Shown here piece after piece: positions 17,089 through 26,432 of a stretch of 64,000 bases of DNA. Source of the DNA: UBA7446 sp965657545 (GTDB lineage: Bacteria > Bacteroidota > Bacteroidia > Flavobacteriales > Flavobacteriaceae). Within the stretch, counting starts at the first letter, position 1. Every line of letters starts with the position of its first letter. The position numbers were made by a program, and so were the translations under genes. The notes under the pieces were generated by a model. The model had not been told where the DNA came from and searched no databases. It saw nothing but the letters and a program-made list of their open reading frames with translations. The stretch lies in assembly GCA_965657545.1 (NCBI GenBank), contig CBFHOG010000005.1, positions 1-64,000 of the forward strand, written 5' to 3'.

Positions 17089-18738
17089 TTATTTGTTTTG
17101 ATCAGCTGGTGTGATGTTTGGATTTGCATCAATTTCTGCTTGAGGAATTTTGAAAATCCATTTGTTATTGGTTGAAGGCTTTTCAATTTTAAAAGCATCT
17201 TGATATAAAATTTCTGAAGCACCAGAACCACCGTTTGTACTGTGATCAATTCCTTCGTCCCACCTTATATGATCAGTATATCCAAAGCCTTCGCCCCAAA
17301 GCTCCAATCTTCTCTGAAACTTAATTTCTTTCATTAAGTCAGCCTGAGTGCTAAAAGAAGCTGCATTAAAAGCGCTATCTCGTGCACCAGCAATAGTCTG
17401 AAGAGCAGCTTGAGCTTCAGCTATTCCGTCAGCACCTCTCATAGCATGAGCTTCGGCTTCAATTAAGTACATTTCAGCAGATCGCATGTAAATGATATCA
17501 TCAGGGTCAATGCTACCAGGGTTTTTGTTTTTCAACTTGAAATGCATGTAAGGGTGGGTGTTATGACCAGAAACTAAACCATATGTGCTTTTTATGGCTG
17601 CTATTGCTGCATCAAATTCTGCCTCAGTAGTGTATAGTGGGTTAGTGTTTTTACTCCAACCTCCTTCTTGATTCGCTGCTGAAGAATTTGAATTCGGTGC
17701 ATCTGGTAAAAACACATCTTTTCTAAAGTCTGTTGCTGGTATAGCGTCAACTATACGCTTATCGGCAATTTTTGGGTTATTCCTAATTTGGCTACCATTA
17801 AAAGTATTACTTGCTAAATAAAAGTACGAACGGAAGAAAGTAGTCTCAGTAGAAATTACATTGCTACCCCAAATAACTTCGGATAAACTGTTAGTATTAA
17901 ATCCAGATTTCCAATCTGCTTCTCCCATTAACGGAAAACCATTTCTAGCAGCTACTGCAGCATCAGCAGCGACTTGCCAATCACCTTTTGATAATGCCCA
18001 ACGTGCTTTAAGACCATAAGCCACATTAATATTTAATTGAGACTTTGTTTCTGGTCCTCCGGATGGTCTAGGTAATCCTTTTTTAAAAGCAGTTATTGCT
18101 TCATCTAAATCCATGCCTATTTGTTTATAAACATCCTCAACCGTTCCTCTTGGGCCAGTTGTTTGAGGTTTTAATATAACTGGAACACCTGGATCAGAGG
18201 AGGGATTTCCTATCAAATATCCTTTACTAAAGTGCTGAACCAATGATAATAAAGCAAAAGCCCTGTAAGTGTATGCTTGCCCTTTTATTGTCGATAAATT
18301 AGGAGTTTCGGTTAAATCTCCCTGATTTATTTTTTCAATTATCATGTTGGCGTGTAGGATAATATTGTATCTATGGTACCATAATATCTTGTTTGTTAAC
18401 GATGTCTCAACAGTATGGTCATTCCATTGCATAGTATTCCTCCAGCCTAAATTGTTTGCATCTGCTGAATGAATTATCCCTCCTGTTAAATTATCCCCCA
18501 TGGGCACCCAATAGTGGTCTCCAGCTCTAGCTGAATTGCCGCCAGGCAAAATAGTTTGAGACTGCGAATATAGCCCTCGGTGTATTCCATTTAACACTTT
18601 TTGCATACCAGCTTCATCTGCTAAAGCCACTGCTGGTGTTACGGCATCTGTGGGTACTGTTTCTAAAAATTCTTCTTTACAGGAAGCCAAAGTAAAAATG
18701 AAAATTACTAATGGCAAGTATTTAATTTTATGTATCAT
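17089..18738 (-). CDS. SusD-like nutrient-binding lipoprotein (second pair)
   Basis: 549-aa RagB/SusD lipoprotein with lipobox LASC and an acidic +2/+3 (KEE). It carries the conserved C-terminal segment IIYMRSAEMYLIEAEAHAM and LKEIKFQRRLELWGEG-like helices typical of SusD proteins. It is distinctly longer than the first SusD and shares little obvious sequence with it beyond the family motifs, so the two pairs probably bind different ligands. It follows its susC by 10 nt and ends just before a strong terminator. Confidence 0.93.
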   Translation of the reverse strand: MIHKIKYLPLVIFIFTLASCKEEFLETVPTDAVTPAVALADEAGMQKVLNGIHRGLYSQSQTILPGGNSARAGDHYWVPMGDNLTGGIIHSADANNLGWRNTMQWNDHTVETSLTNKILWYHRYNIILHANMIIEKINQGDLTETPNLSTIKGQAYTYRAFALLSLVQHFSKGYLIGNPSSDPGVPVILKPQTTGPRGTVEDVYKQIGMDLDEAITAFKKGLPRPSGGPETKSQLNINVAYGLKARWALSKGDWQVAADAAVAARNGFPLMGEADWKSGFNTNSLSEVIWGSNVISTETTFFRSYFYLASNTFNGSQIRNNPKIADKRIVDAIPATDFRKDVFLPDAPNSNSSAANQEGGWSKNTNPLYTTEAEFDAAIAAIKSTYGLVSGHNTHPYMHFKLKNKNPGSIDPDDIIYMRSAEMYLIEAEAHAMRGADGIAEAQAALQTIAGARDSAFNAASFSTQADLMKEIKFQRRLELWGEGFGYTDHIRWDEGIDHSTNGGSGASEILYQDAFKIEKPSTNNKWIFKIPQAEIDANPNITPADQNK

Positions 18739-18748
18739 AATCTTTGTT

Positions 18749-21700
18749 TTAAAATCCTACGTTAATTCCAATTGAAAATATTTTGGAAGGGTTAAAGTCA
18801 TCACCCTCAGGGGTACCAGCTAAGTTATATTGTGGATCAAGTCCTTTTCTTTTGCTTTTTAGAAACAAGTTCTCTCCAGTTAAAGTAAGAGTTAAATTAT
18901 TCACGCCTATTAAATCTGTAGCGTTTTGGTTTAAGCTATAACTTAGATTTACGTTTTTTAAAGCCCAAAAAGAGGCATCAGTTAAAAACCTGTCTGATTG
19001 TGTTTGTACCAATCTTTGGTTTCCTATTTCTAGTCGCGGTACATCCGTTGTATCTCCATCTTTTCTCCATGCCTTTAAAATGTCTGGATGTTGAGAACGA
19101 CCATAGATACTGCTTGACATCATATCAGCGTATGCATTATCTAGAATACTACCACCAATACCATATGTTATCAAAAAGTTTAAAGATAATCCCTTAAAAC
19201 TCACATGGTTTGAAATAGATCCTAATAAGTCTGGCACAGATGAGTTACCGGTGTAGGCACGCTGGGTGTCTTGCCAATTATTAGTAGTAGTCATGTTTCC
19301 ATCTGCATCTAGAACAGGTACACTCTCGTTATCATCGTTAGATTCATATACATAATAGAGTTGATCTCCTGTTTTTGGGTCAACACCAGCTGTTTTGTAC
19401 AAAAAGAAGTCATATCTAGAACGACCCTTATCCCAACGTTTTGAACCATTTATAAAAGGTTCGGGTATAGAGGTAATTTCGTTTTTTAGTGTAGATGCCT
19501 GTAGCGCAAGATTCCATTTAAAATCTTTTTTATTGAATATACGGGTTGTCAGGCTAAGCTCCCAACCAGAATTATACATGTCTCCAATATTATTTGGTTG
19601 AACATTGATACCAACACTAAGCGGTTGAGGTAAATCAAATAATAACTCGGTTGAGTTCTTTTTATAATACTCTATAGAGCCTTCAACTAAATTATCAAAT
19701 AACCCGAACTCAAGAGCAACATCAAAATTTTCAATGGTTTCCCACACTAAAAGATTATTGCCTAAGTCAGATAAAACAAATGCTGGTGCGGTTGCGTTTG
19801 AATTAATCCCAAATCTAGCTTGATATAAATAGAAATCTAATAAGTCGTCATTTCCAACTTCTCCCCAAGAACCTCTTAATTTTAGACGATTTATTGAGGA
19901 AATATTTTGCATAAAATTTTCTTTATGAATGTTCCAAGAAGCACCGACAGAATAAAAACTACCCCATCTACGATCTGAATTAAAAACAGAAGTTCCATCT
20001 CTTCTAAGCGAAGCACTTAAATAATACTTATTGTCATAAGTGTAGTTAAGTCTTGAGAAATAGCCTTCCAAGCGCTTGTCAGTAACTACCCCACCAAGAC
20101 TAACAGGATTTGAGAAATTGTCAAAAACCTCTAATCCGGGGACGGTCTCTTTTGTTCCTAGAGCGTCAAAATCAGAAAAATTCCGACTATAACTTTCGTG
20201 TCCTAGTGTCAGGTCAATATTATGGTTGTTAAAGTCTTTCTTGTAAGTCAATACTTGATTAAAGTTTTCAACCTGTCTTCTAAATCTATCTTCACTAAAT
20301 CTACCATCAGGCTGGGCATCACCAATTATGGCGTTTTCATATTCTTTTTCGATCCCGTCGTTAGTATCCCTACCATAAGTTAATCTAAAGTTAAGTCCAT
20401 CATGGAGTTCTAAATCTGTGTAAAATCTTAGCCCATAGGTGTTATCATTATCACTTTCTTTGTTAAGAAGTAATTCTTGCAGTGCATGTCGCCCTTGATT
20501 TCTTGGTCTTGATCCAATATTGTGTTCGGGATACCCCTCGCCATTATCAAATACAGGGTTTCCAAAAACATCCTTGATAAGGTTTCCTTGCTTGTCATTT
20601 ACATATACAGGATAAATTGGCCCCATAGTTTGTGCAAATCCAAAAGGGTTTACTATGCTAGTCTCTCCTGCTGAGCTTGGCCCTTTAGCTTCAGTAAGCG
20701 TAATATTTGCACTACCTCCAATTTTAATTTTATCGCTCACATTAAAATCTGCATTAAGTCTAGAGGTTAGTCTTTTAAATTCTGTAGTAACTACATAGCC
20801 CTCTTCGTTTAAATATGATGTGGAAAAGAATACACTATGATCATCACTTCCACCTGAGACACTTACGTTGTAATTCCGTCTCAGACCACTTTGTTGCATA
20901 AAATCAAACCAATCAAGAGTTTTATAAACAACTTTAGCATTTGGATTAAGCTTCCCATCCGTTCCAACAATTTGATCATTAGGTACATTAAATGGATTGT
21001 ATCCAAGTTGACTGTATATGTTAGCAGAAGCGTATGTAGGACTGCCTGCTGCTGCTCTTGTATTTCTAAGTGCCTCCCACATAGTTTCATAATACTGACC
21101 TGGACTTAATCTATCATGGAAAGGGATTCCTCGTGACACAAAACCAGTTTGAGCAGAGGCATTAACTTTTATTCCTCCCATGGTTCCGCTTTTAGTTGTA
21201 ATGATAACCACACCATTTGCTGCTCTTGAGCCATACAATGCTGTGGAAGCAGCATCTTTCAGAATTGTAAAAGATGCAATATCTTCCTGATTAATGGAGT
21301 TAAGATCTCCTTCGTATTGGATTCCATCAACAACGAAAAGTGGATCTGAACTACCATTTAGTGTTCCAACTCCACGAATTACAATATCTGGGCTAGAGCC
21401 TGGCTGGCCATTTGTTGAGGTAAATTGTACGCCTGTGGTTCTACCTTCAATTGCAGCTATAGGAGAAGTAACATTTCGTGTTAAGAGTTCATTTGCGCCT
21501 ATTACACTTGCAGAACCCGTAAATGCTTCCTTAGTAGTTGTGCCGTACGCTACAACAATTACCTCATCCAATGTATTATCTGATTGCAAGCTTACACTAT
21601 GCGTAGCACTGCTTACTACCACATTTTGGGTCGCATAGCCTACATAACTAAACACCAAGGTTTGCCCTTGCGTGGCACGAATTTGATAGTTTCCATCAAA

Positions 21701-21859
21701 GTCTGTGGTTGTGCCTGTGTTTGTGCCCTGCACCACTATGGTGGCTCCGGGTAGTGGTTGGTTATTGTCATCCGTTACGGTACCAGATACGGTTTGTGCG
21801 TATAGCGCCGTACTCATGAGTGCTAAAACCAGCACTCCTATATGTCTTATATAGTTCAT
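18749..21859 (-). CDS. SusC/RagA-family TonB-dependent outer-membrane transporter (second pair)
   Basis: 1036 aa with a signal peptide (cleavage near ALYAQ), a carboxypeptidase-regulatory-like domain (VSGTVTDDNNQPLPGATIVV), the plug (IVIRGVGTLNGSSDPLFVVDG and AASTALYGSRAANGVVIITT), and a barrel ending IGINVGF. Its cargo is inferred to be peptides or other oligomers because of the adjacent secreted peptidase. Upstream lies a 387-bp gap shared with the divergent HTH-like gene. No TAnnTTTG box is visible on the minus strand within that gap. Confidence 0.95.
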   Translation of the reverse strand: MNYIRHIGVLVLALMSTALYAQTVSGTVTDDNNQPLPGATIVVQGTNTGTTTDFDGNYQIRATQGQTLVFSYVGYATQNVVVSSATHSVSLQSDNTLDEVIVVAYGTTTKEAFTGSASVIGANELLTRNVTSPIAAIEGRTTGVQFTSTNGQPGSSPDIVIRGVGTLNGSSDPLFVVDGIQYEGDLNSINQEDIASFTILKDAASTALYGSRAANGVVIITTKSGTMGGIKVNASAQTGFVSRGIPFHDRLSPGQYYETMWEALRNTRAAAGSPTYASANIYSQLGYNPFNVPNDQIVGTDGKLNPNAKVVYKTLDWFDFMQQSGLRRNYNVSVSGGSDDHSVFFSTSYLNEEGYVVTTEFKRLTSRLNADFNVSDKIKIGGSANITLTEAKGPSSAGETSIVNPFGFAQTMGPIYPVYVNDKQGNLIKDVFGNPVFDNGEGYPEHNIGSRPRNQGRHALQELLLNKESDNDNTYGLRFYTDLELHDGLNFRLTYGRDTNDGIEKEYENAIIGDAQPDGRFSEDRFRRQVENFNQVLTYKKDFNNHNIDLTLGHESYSRNFSDFDALGTKETVPGLEVFDNFSNPVSLGGVVTDKRLEGYFSRLNYTYDNKYYLSASLRRDGTSVFNSDRRWGSFYSVGASWNIHKENFMQNISSINRLKLRGSWGEVGNDDLLDFYLYQARFGINSNATAPAFVLSDLGNNLLVWETIENFDVALEFGLFDNLVEGSIEYYKKNSTELLFDLPQPLSVGINVQPNNIGDMYNSGWELSLTTRIFNKKDFKWNLALQASTLKNEITSIPEPFINGSKRWDKGRSRYDFFLYKTAGVDPKTGDQLYYVYESNDDNESVPVLDADGNMTTTNNWQDTQRAYTGNSSVPDLLGSISNHVSFKGLSLNFLITYGIGGSILDNAYADMMSSSIYGRSQHPDILKAWRKDGDTTDVPRLEIGNQRLVQTQSDRFLTDASFWALKNVNLSYSLNQNATDLIGVNNLTLTLTGENLFLKSKRKGLDPQYNLAGTPEGDDFNPSKIFSIGINVGF

Positions 21860-22246
21860 ATGATTTCGGTTTTTATAGTTAATTAAGTCCGAAGTTTCTC
21901 AATTGACTCCTAACTACAAAACCAAAAACACTGAATTTGCAAGGTTTTAGTCCAAAAAGCGCATTTTTTTGCGAATTCCATTAAAAACTTATTTACCTTA
22001 CTTTGAAAATCGGTTTTTTGTTAAAATTATGTTAATGAAGTGGTGTTTTTTGGTTGGCTGAATGTTGTGTTTCATAAAACTCAATACTTATATATTGGGG
22101 GCTTGTCTATGTTACTGTCAAAAAAGCCACATTTTGTCAATCTGAAGTTGCCTAAACACTATTGCCTTTTCCACAGCGAAACCGCTATACCTTATTTCAT
22201 TTTTTGTATATATTTGTCTTATAATTGAATTAAAATATCCCAAATT
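21860..22246. other. 387-bp intergenic region between the second susC and the HTH-like gene
   Basis: No ORF or RNA gene is recognisable here. The region is AT-rich. It holds the -7 box of the rightward gene near its right end, and AAAACC (21919-21924 vicinity) opposite GGTTTT about 19 nt later, a possible weak inverted repeat in the susC leader. It is the largest gap in the window and the most likely place for regulation of the second SusCD pair. Confidence 0.5.
22209..22216 (+). promoter_or_regulatory. Promoter -7 box for the HTH-like gene
   Basis: TATATTTG matches TAnnTTTG and lies 30 nt ahead of the ATG at 22247. I find no TTG element at the standard spacing. Confidence 0.5.
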
Positions 22247-22576
22247 ATGATAGAAACCATACTTGAGTTTCAAAAATTACAGCGACAAATGCCACAAGTA
22301 ATGGCTGATAGTAAATTCAAGGCTTCTTATTTTATTGAAGCATTAAAAATGTCGCCAAGCACCTATTACCGTAAAATAAGTACTGCTAAATTCACTGCTG
22401 AAGAATTGCTGAAAATTGTGGAGTTGGTCCATCCAAAAGCATATTATCGTTGGGAATTTGAACAAGAAATTAAAAAGGGATTGGCAGAGTTAAAAGCTGG
22501 TAAGAGCATACCACACGAACAAGTAAAACAAGTGATTTTTAAAGAATTAGATCAATTAGATCACAAAACTAAATAG
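22247..22576 (+). CDS. Small HTH/antitoxin-like protein, function unknown
   Basis: 109 aa, cytosolic. Residues ~22-62 (FIEALKMSPSTYYRK...TAEELLKIVELV) look like a Xre-type helix-turn-helix in which the recognition helix would be PSTYYRKI. Residues ~75-102 (IKKGLAELKAGKSIPHEQVKQ) resemble the short 'G-L-x-x-L-x-x-G-K-x-I-x-H-E-E-V' tail found in small antitoxins of the addiction-module type. No toxin ORF is adjacent: menE faces it 32 nt downstream and the upstream side is non-coding. It may be a regulator of the divergent susC, or an orphan antitoxin. Both ideas are inference. Confidence 0.6.
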   Translation: MIETILEFQKLQRQMPQVMADSKFKASYFIEALKMSPSTYYRKISTAKFTAEELLKIVELVHPKAYYRWEFEQEIKKGLAELKAGKSIPHEQVKQVIFKELDQLDHKTK

Positions 22577-22608
22577 GCATTCTTCTGTTATCGCGAAGCT
22601 ATTAAACC

Positions 22609-23661
22609 CTAACGTAATACTTTTTTTAAGGTAGCCATTCGATCTAATTTTCCTGATTTTGTATGCACAAAAGCCTCAACACAAACCACCTCTTTGGGGA
22701 CATGGTGTTTGTCTGCGCCCAATACCTGAGTTGCCATTTTCAATGCCTCTTGCTTTTCTTTGGTATTTCCTGCCAATACAAGAATTAATTTCTCGCCCAG
22801 TGCTGCATCTGGAATTCCCGCAAAAAAGAATGGGGTGTCCAAAAACGGAGCTAACTTTTCTTCCAACTGCTCAGGGAATATTTTCTTTCCACCCGAGTTA
22901 ATAACAAAGTCTCTTCTGCCCAGTAACGTAAACGATTTTTCAGTAAAAAGCTCCACAACATCATTTGTGCGAATAGCTGTTTTTGAAATATAAGGCACCG
23001 TCAACACCAAACAGTTATCCGCATCCATGTCAATGCCTATATTGGGCATTGCAGCAAAGGGAACGGGTGGGTCGCTAACAGGCCGTGTGGCCACATGGGT
23101 TAGCGTTTCCGTCATGCCATAGGTTTCTATGCAATGCGGATGCTTTTTTGCCAATGCTTTGCGTAATGCAACAGGAATGGGTGCACCTCCTATGATTATT
23201 TTTTTTAGATCACCTAACAATTCAAAAGATGCGCTGGCTTGCATTGGAATTAATGCAGCAAAATCGTAGGTTTTGCCTTGTAGGTTTAATAATGTTTTTG
23301 GGGGGATTAGGTCTAAATGTAATCCGATTACCATAGCACGCACCAACATCATTTTTCCGGCGATATATTGTAAAGGTAAACAGAGCAAGGCGGTATTGCC
23401 CGGAGATAGGTTAAAAAAAGCAGCGGTTTGTTCCGCAGAGGCTCGCATGGCTTTTTTGTAAACTTCCAGTGGTTTTGGTACACCCGTAGAACCCGATGTA
23501 TGAACGGTTATGGTATCATTATCTTGTAGCCATGCTTCTAAAAACAACCCCAATGCTTGTTGTTCGCTATCAATGGAGTTTTGCCATTTTTTGGTTGCAG
23601 CAAGCAGGCTGTTATGGCTGTATGCTGTTCCGTTAAGTCGAAATTGTGGGTGTAACTCCAT
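22609..23661 (-). CDS. menE: o-Succinylbenzoate-CoA ligase MenE
   Basis: Acyl-adenylate ligase that activates o-succinylbenzoate with CoA in menaquinone synthesis. The ATP loop HTSGSTGVPKP is at 54-64, YGMTET at 181-186, the hinge GRRDFVINSGGKK at 248-260 and the C-terminal catalytic lysine is Lys338 in TKSGKLD. The frame is open to 23838, but that stretch lies over menC; the ATG at 23661 gives 350 aa and begins 1 nt after the menC stop region. At 350 aa it is a compact member of the ANL superfamily, shorter in the N-terminal part than E. coli MenE. Last gene of the men operon. Confidence 0.93.
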   Translation of the reverse strand: MELHPQFRLNGTAYSHNSLLAATKKWQNSIDSEQQALGLFLEAWLQDNDTITVHTSGSTGVPKPLEVYKKAMRASAEQTAAFFNLSPGNTALLCLPLQYIAGKMMLVRAMVIGLHLDLIPPKTLLNLQGKTYDFAALIPMQASASFELLGDLKKIIIGGAPIPVALRKALAKKHPHCIETYGMTETLTHVATRPVSDPPVPFAAMPNIGIDMDADNCLVLTVPYISKTAIRTNDVVELFTEKSFTLLGRRDFVINSGGKKIFPEQLEEKLAPFLDTPFFFAGIPDAALGEKLILVLAGNTKEKQEALKMATQVLGADKHHVPKEVVCVEAFVHTKSGKLDRMATLKKVLR

Positions 23662-23662
23662 C

Positions 23663-24694
23663 CTAAAAATGATATTTCCAAGATAGGGAATTGTCGTAAC
23701 GTAAAACACCTGCTGTAACCACCAACGGACTCTCGATGTTATTTGTGAATAGGCTGCCAGTTCCAAGTCCTTGCGGGGTTGAGGTTTGTAGCGACGCTGT
23801 CCATTGTGCAATGGCGTTAAGCCCAATGTTGCTTTCAAGAGCAGAGGTTACCCACCACTGTATGTTGCGTTCTTCCGCAAGACGAATCCACTCCTCAGAC
23901 GCAGCAACCCCCCCCAATAAACTGGGTTTTAGAATGATATATTGCGGTTTGATTTTATCCAATAATCTGCTTTTATCATCGTGATGCAACACCCCAATAA
24001 GTTCCTCGTCTAGGGCAATAGGCAAGGGTGTTTTGGCACATAGACTGGCCAGTGCTTTGGGTTGCCCTGCTGCTATGGGTTGCTCAATGCTATGCAAATC
24101 GAATGTGGATAAAGTCTTTAATTTATCTAAAGCTTCATCAGTATTAAATGCACCATTGGCATCCACGCGGAGGGTTATTTCCTTAGCAGAATAACGTTCT
24201 CTAATTTCTGACAATAATTGACATTCTTCAGTAAAATCCAACGCCCCAATTTTTAATTTGATGCAATCAAACCCTGCATTGATTTTGTCAAATACTTGTT
24301 GACGCATAAAGTCGATGTCACCCATCCAAACCAATCCGTTTATGGATATGGGCTGCTGACCACGACTGAACGCCGTGTCAAATAATTGAAATGGAGTAGA
24401 GGAATTAAAGGACAGAAGCGCCATTTCCACGCCCATTTGTATGGAGGGATAATTGGCGCACAGCGCGGAGGTATCTTCTCCCACTTCTAAGGCTTTACAA
24501 ACGGCTGCCAGTTGCGCCTCAAAGCCAGGTACGTCATCGTAACTAAGTCCTCGAAACAATCCACATTCGCCTACACCACAACGCTTTCCGTCAATGATCT
24601 CAATAAAATAGGTTTCTTTTTGGCGCAAAACTCCTCTAGAGGTTCCACTAGGACGTTTAAAATCAAGTGTATATTTTTTAAAATCTACTTGCAT
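23663..24694 (-). CDS. menC: o-Succinylbenzoate synthase MenC
   Basis: Enolase-superfamily dehydratase that converts SHCHC to o-succinylbenzoate. The active-site set is complete: Lys-x-Lys at 146-148, metal ligands Asp178, Glu204 and Asp229, and the second-side Lys256 in ILKPSLLGG. It is 343 aa, normal for the family. It overlaps menA by 1 nt (the A of the menC ATG is the last base of the menA stop codon), so translation is probably coupled. Confidence 0.94.
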   Translation of the reverse strand: MQVDFKKYTLDFKRPSGTSRGVLRQKETYFIEIIDGKRCGVGECGLFRGLSYDDVPGFEAQLAAVCKALEVGEDTSALCANYPSIQMGVEMALLSFNSSTPFQLFDTAFSRGQQPISINGLVWMGDIDFMRQQVFDKINAGFDCIKLKIGALDFTEECQLLSEIRERYSAKEITLRVDANGAFNTDEALDKLKTLSTFDLHSIEQPIAAGQPKALASLCAKTPLPIALDEELIGVLHHDDKSRLLDKIKPQYIILKPSLLGGVAASEEWIRLAEERNIQWWVTSALESNIGLNAIAQWTASLQTSTPQGLGTGSLFTNNIESPLVVTAGVLRYDNSLSWKYHF

Positions 24695-25608
24695 TACATC
24701 AACAATTGGGTAACAAAAAGTAATAAACTCAGCGCAAAAGTGGTTAAAGCAAGTGGTTTTAATAGTACATCAAAACCGATATGGTTTGTTGTTTTAAAGG
24801 TTTTGATCAGTTGGATGATTAACGGCATTACCACAACAATAGGGCAGTAGTGCCAAAGAGAATCAGCGGTTTGTGACAATCCAATCCCCAAACAGATACT
24901 CCCAAACAGTAAAAGTGCAGCGTGGTAGCTTTTTGCAAGCCCAAAACCCAACAGCGAAGCGATTGTTTTTTTACCCACGGCAGCGTCGTTTTCCATATCG
25001 CGCATATTATTCAGATTGAGTACACCCACGCTCAAAAGGCCTATTGCGAGTGCAAACCAGATGATATGTGGTGTCAATGCTTTGGTTTGTAAAAAATAGG
25101 AACCCATAACTGCCAGTCCTCCGAAAAAAATAAAGACAAACAAATCGCCCATGGCATGATAGCCATAAGCACCTTTACCAGCGGTGTATTTGTAAGCTGC
25201 AAAAATAGCGGCAATACTAAGCCCTAAAAACACCAAGCTACCCTGTATTTCTTCAAATCCAAATGCCCAAACAATGGTACAAACGGCGAGAAATAGTCCA
25301 ATAACTCCAGTAAGTATAATGCCGCTAAAAAGTGTTTTTTTTGTGAGTAGATTTTGCTGTAGTACACGTTTTGGTCCAACCCTATTTTCGTTGTCTGTGC
25401 CTTTCAAACCATCGCCATAATCGTTGGCGAAATTGGATAAAACTTGAAAGGCAATAGCCGTAAGCAATGTGCCTCCAAAAAGTATCCAAGAAAAGTCAGT
25501 GTGTTGTATGGCCAATGCATTGCCCGCTACAATTCCTGCCACAGAAAGGGGCAGCGTGCGCAGCCGTGCGGCAGATATCCAAATACGAAACAACGAGGGT
25601 GAAGTCAC
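24694..25608 (-). CDS. menA: 1,4-Dihydroxy-2-naphthoate polyprenyltransferase MenA
   Basis: UbiA-family integral membrane prenyltransferase of 304 aa that attaches the isoprenoid tail to DHNA. Two Asp-rich motifs bind Mg-diphosphate: NDYGD (62-66) followed by GTDNENRVGPKR, and NNMRDMEND (200-208). Eight or nine hydrophobic segments fill the rest. It overlaps menB by 1 nt. The chain length of the menaquinone cannot be read from the sequence; MK-6 would be usual for the family Flavobacteriaceae. Confidence 0.95.
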   Translation of the reverse strand: MTSPSLFRIWISAARLRTLPLSVAGIVAGNALAIQHTDFSWILFGGTLLTAIAFQVLSNFANDYGDGLKGTDNENRVGPKRVLQQNLLTKKTLFSGIILTGVIGLFLAVCTIVWAFGFEEIQGSLVFLGLSIAAIFAAYKYTAGKGAYGYHAMGDLFVFIFFGGLAVMGSYFLQTKALTPHIIWFALAIGLLSVGVLNLNNMRDMENDAAVGKKTIASLLGFGLAKSYHAALLLFGSICLGIGLSQTADSLWHYCPIVVVMPLIIQLIKTFKTTNHIGFDVLLKPLALTTFALSLLLFVTQLLM

Positions 25609-26423
25609 TAAGGGAATTTAGGGTACTGCTTAAAGTTAGGCGCTCTTTTTTCTAGGAAAGCATTTTTTCCTTCTTGTGCTTCGTCCATCAAGTAATACAT
25701 CAGCGTGGCATCGCCAGCCAGTTGCATCAATCCGTGTTGTCCGTCCAGTTCTGCATTCATACAGCGTTTAAGCATGCGTAACGCCAAAGGACTCCGTTGT
25801 TGCATAATTTGACACCATTCTACTGTAGTATCTTCCAGATCAGCAAGCGGAACAACCTTGTTTACCAAGCCCATATCAAGGGCTTCCTGTGCCGAGTATT
25901 GCTGACATAAAAACCAAATCTCACGGGCTTTTTTCTGCCCTACATGACGCGCAAGATAAGATGAGCCAAATCCACCATCAAAACTTCCTACTTTAGGACC
26001 TGTTTGTCCAAAAATAGCGTTCTCACTTGCAATAGTAAGATCACACACCACATGCAATACATGTCCGCCCCCAATGGCGTAGCCGTTTACCATGGCTACT
26101 ACCGGTTTTGGAATTTCTCTTATTTTTTTGTGCAAATCCAATACGTTTAGTCGTGGTACACCATCTTCGCCTACATATCCACCAACACCCTTTACGTTTT
26201 GGTCGCCGCCACTACAAAAGGCCTTCTCGCCAGCCCCTGTAAATACGACTACATCAATGTCTTCGCGTTCGCGGCAAACGTCCATCGCTTCTAGCATTTG
26301 ATTATTCGTTTCAGGACGAAAAGCATTATATACCTTTTCGCGATCAATGGTAATTTTGGCAATGCCTTTGTAAAACTCAAAGCGGATATCGCTATACTCT
26401 TTTATGGTTTCCCAGTTTCTCAT
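25608..26423 (-). CDS. menB: 1,4-Dihydroxy-2-naphthoyl-CoA synthase MenB
   Basis: Crotonase-fold enzyme that closes the naphthoquinone ring of o-succinylbenzoyl-CoA. CoA and active-site motifs are SGGDQ (71-75), the oxyanion glycines AIGGGH (116-121) and SFDGG (147-151). The Asp in that last motif, together with a Gly in GQTGPKVG, places it among the bicarbonate-dependent MenB type I enzymes as far as I can judge. 271 aa is the normal length. It is 9 nt after menD. Confidence 0.95.
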   Translation of the reverse strand: MRNWETIKEYSDIRFEFYKGIAKITIDREKVYNAFRPETNNQMLEAMDVCREREDIDVVVFTGAGEKAFCSGGDQNVKGVGGYVGEDGVPRLNVLDLHKKIREIPKPVVAMVNGYAIGGGHVLHVVCDLTIASENAIFGQTGPKVGSFDGGFGSSYLARHVGQKKAREIWFLCQQYSAQEALDMGLVNKVVPLADLEDTTVEWCQIMQQRSPLALRMLKRCMNAELDGQHGLMQLAGDATLMYYLMDEAQEGKNAFLEKRAPNFKQYPKFP

Positions 26424-26432
26424 AGTATTAAT

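Noticed and set aside
7019..21859. Classical polysaccharide-utilisation locus
   Set aside because: SusCD pairs are present, but there is no carbohydrate-active enzyme or sulfatase; only peptidases.
22247..22576. Complete toxin-antitoxin pair
   Set aside because: No second small ORF is next to the antitoxin-like gene on either strand.
22609..23838. menE with a 59-residue N-terminal extension
   Set aside because: The extension is antisense-free shadow over menC with no AMP-ligase similarity; the ATG at 23661 fits the family.
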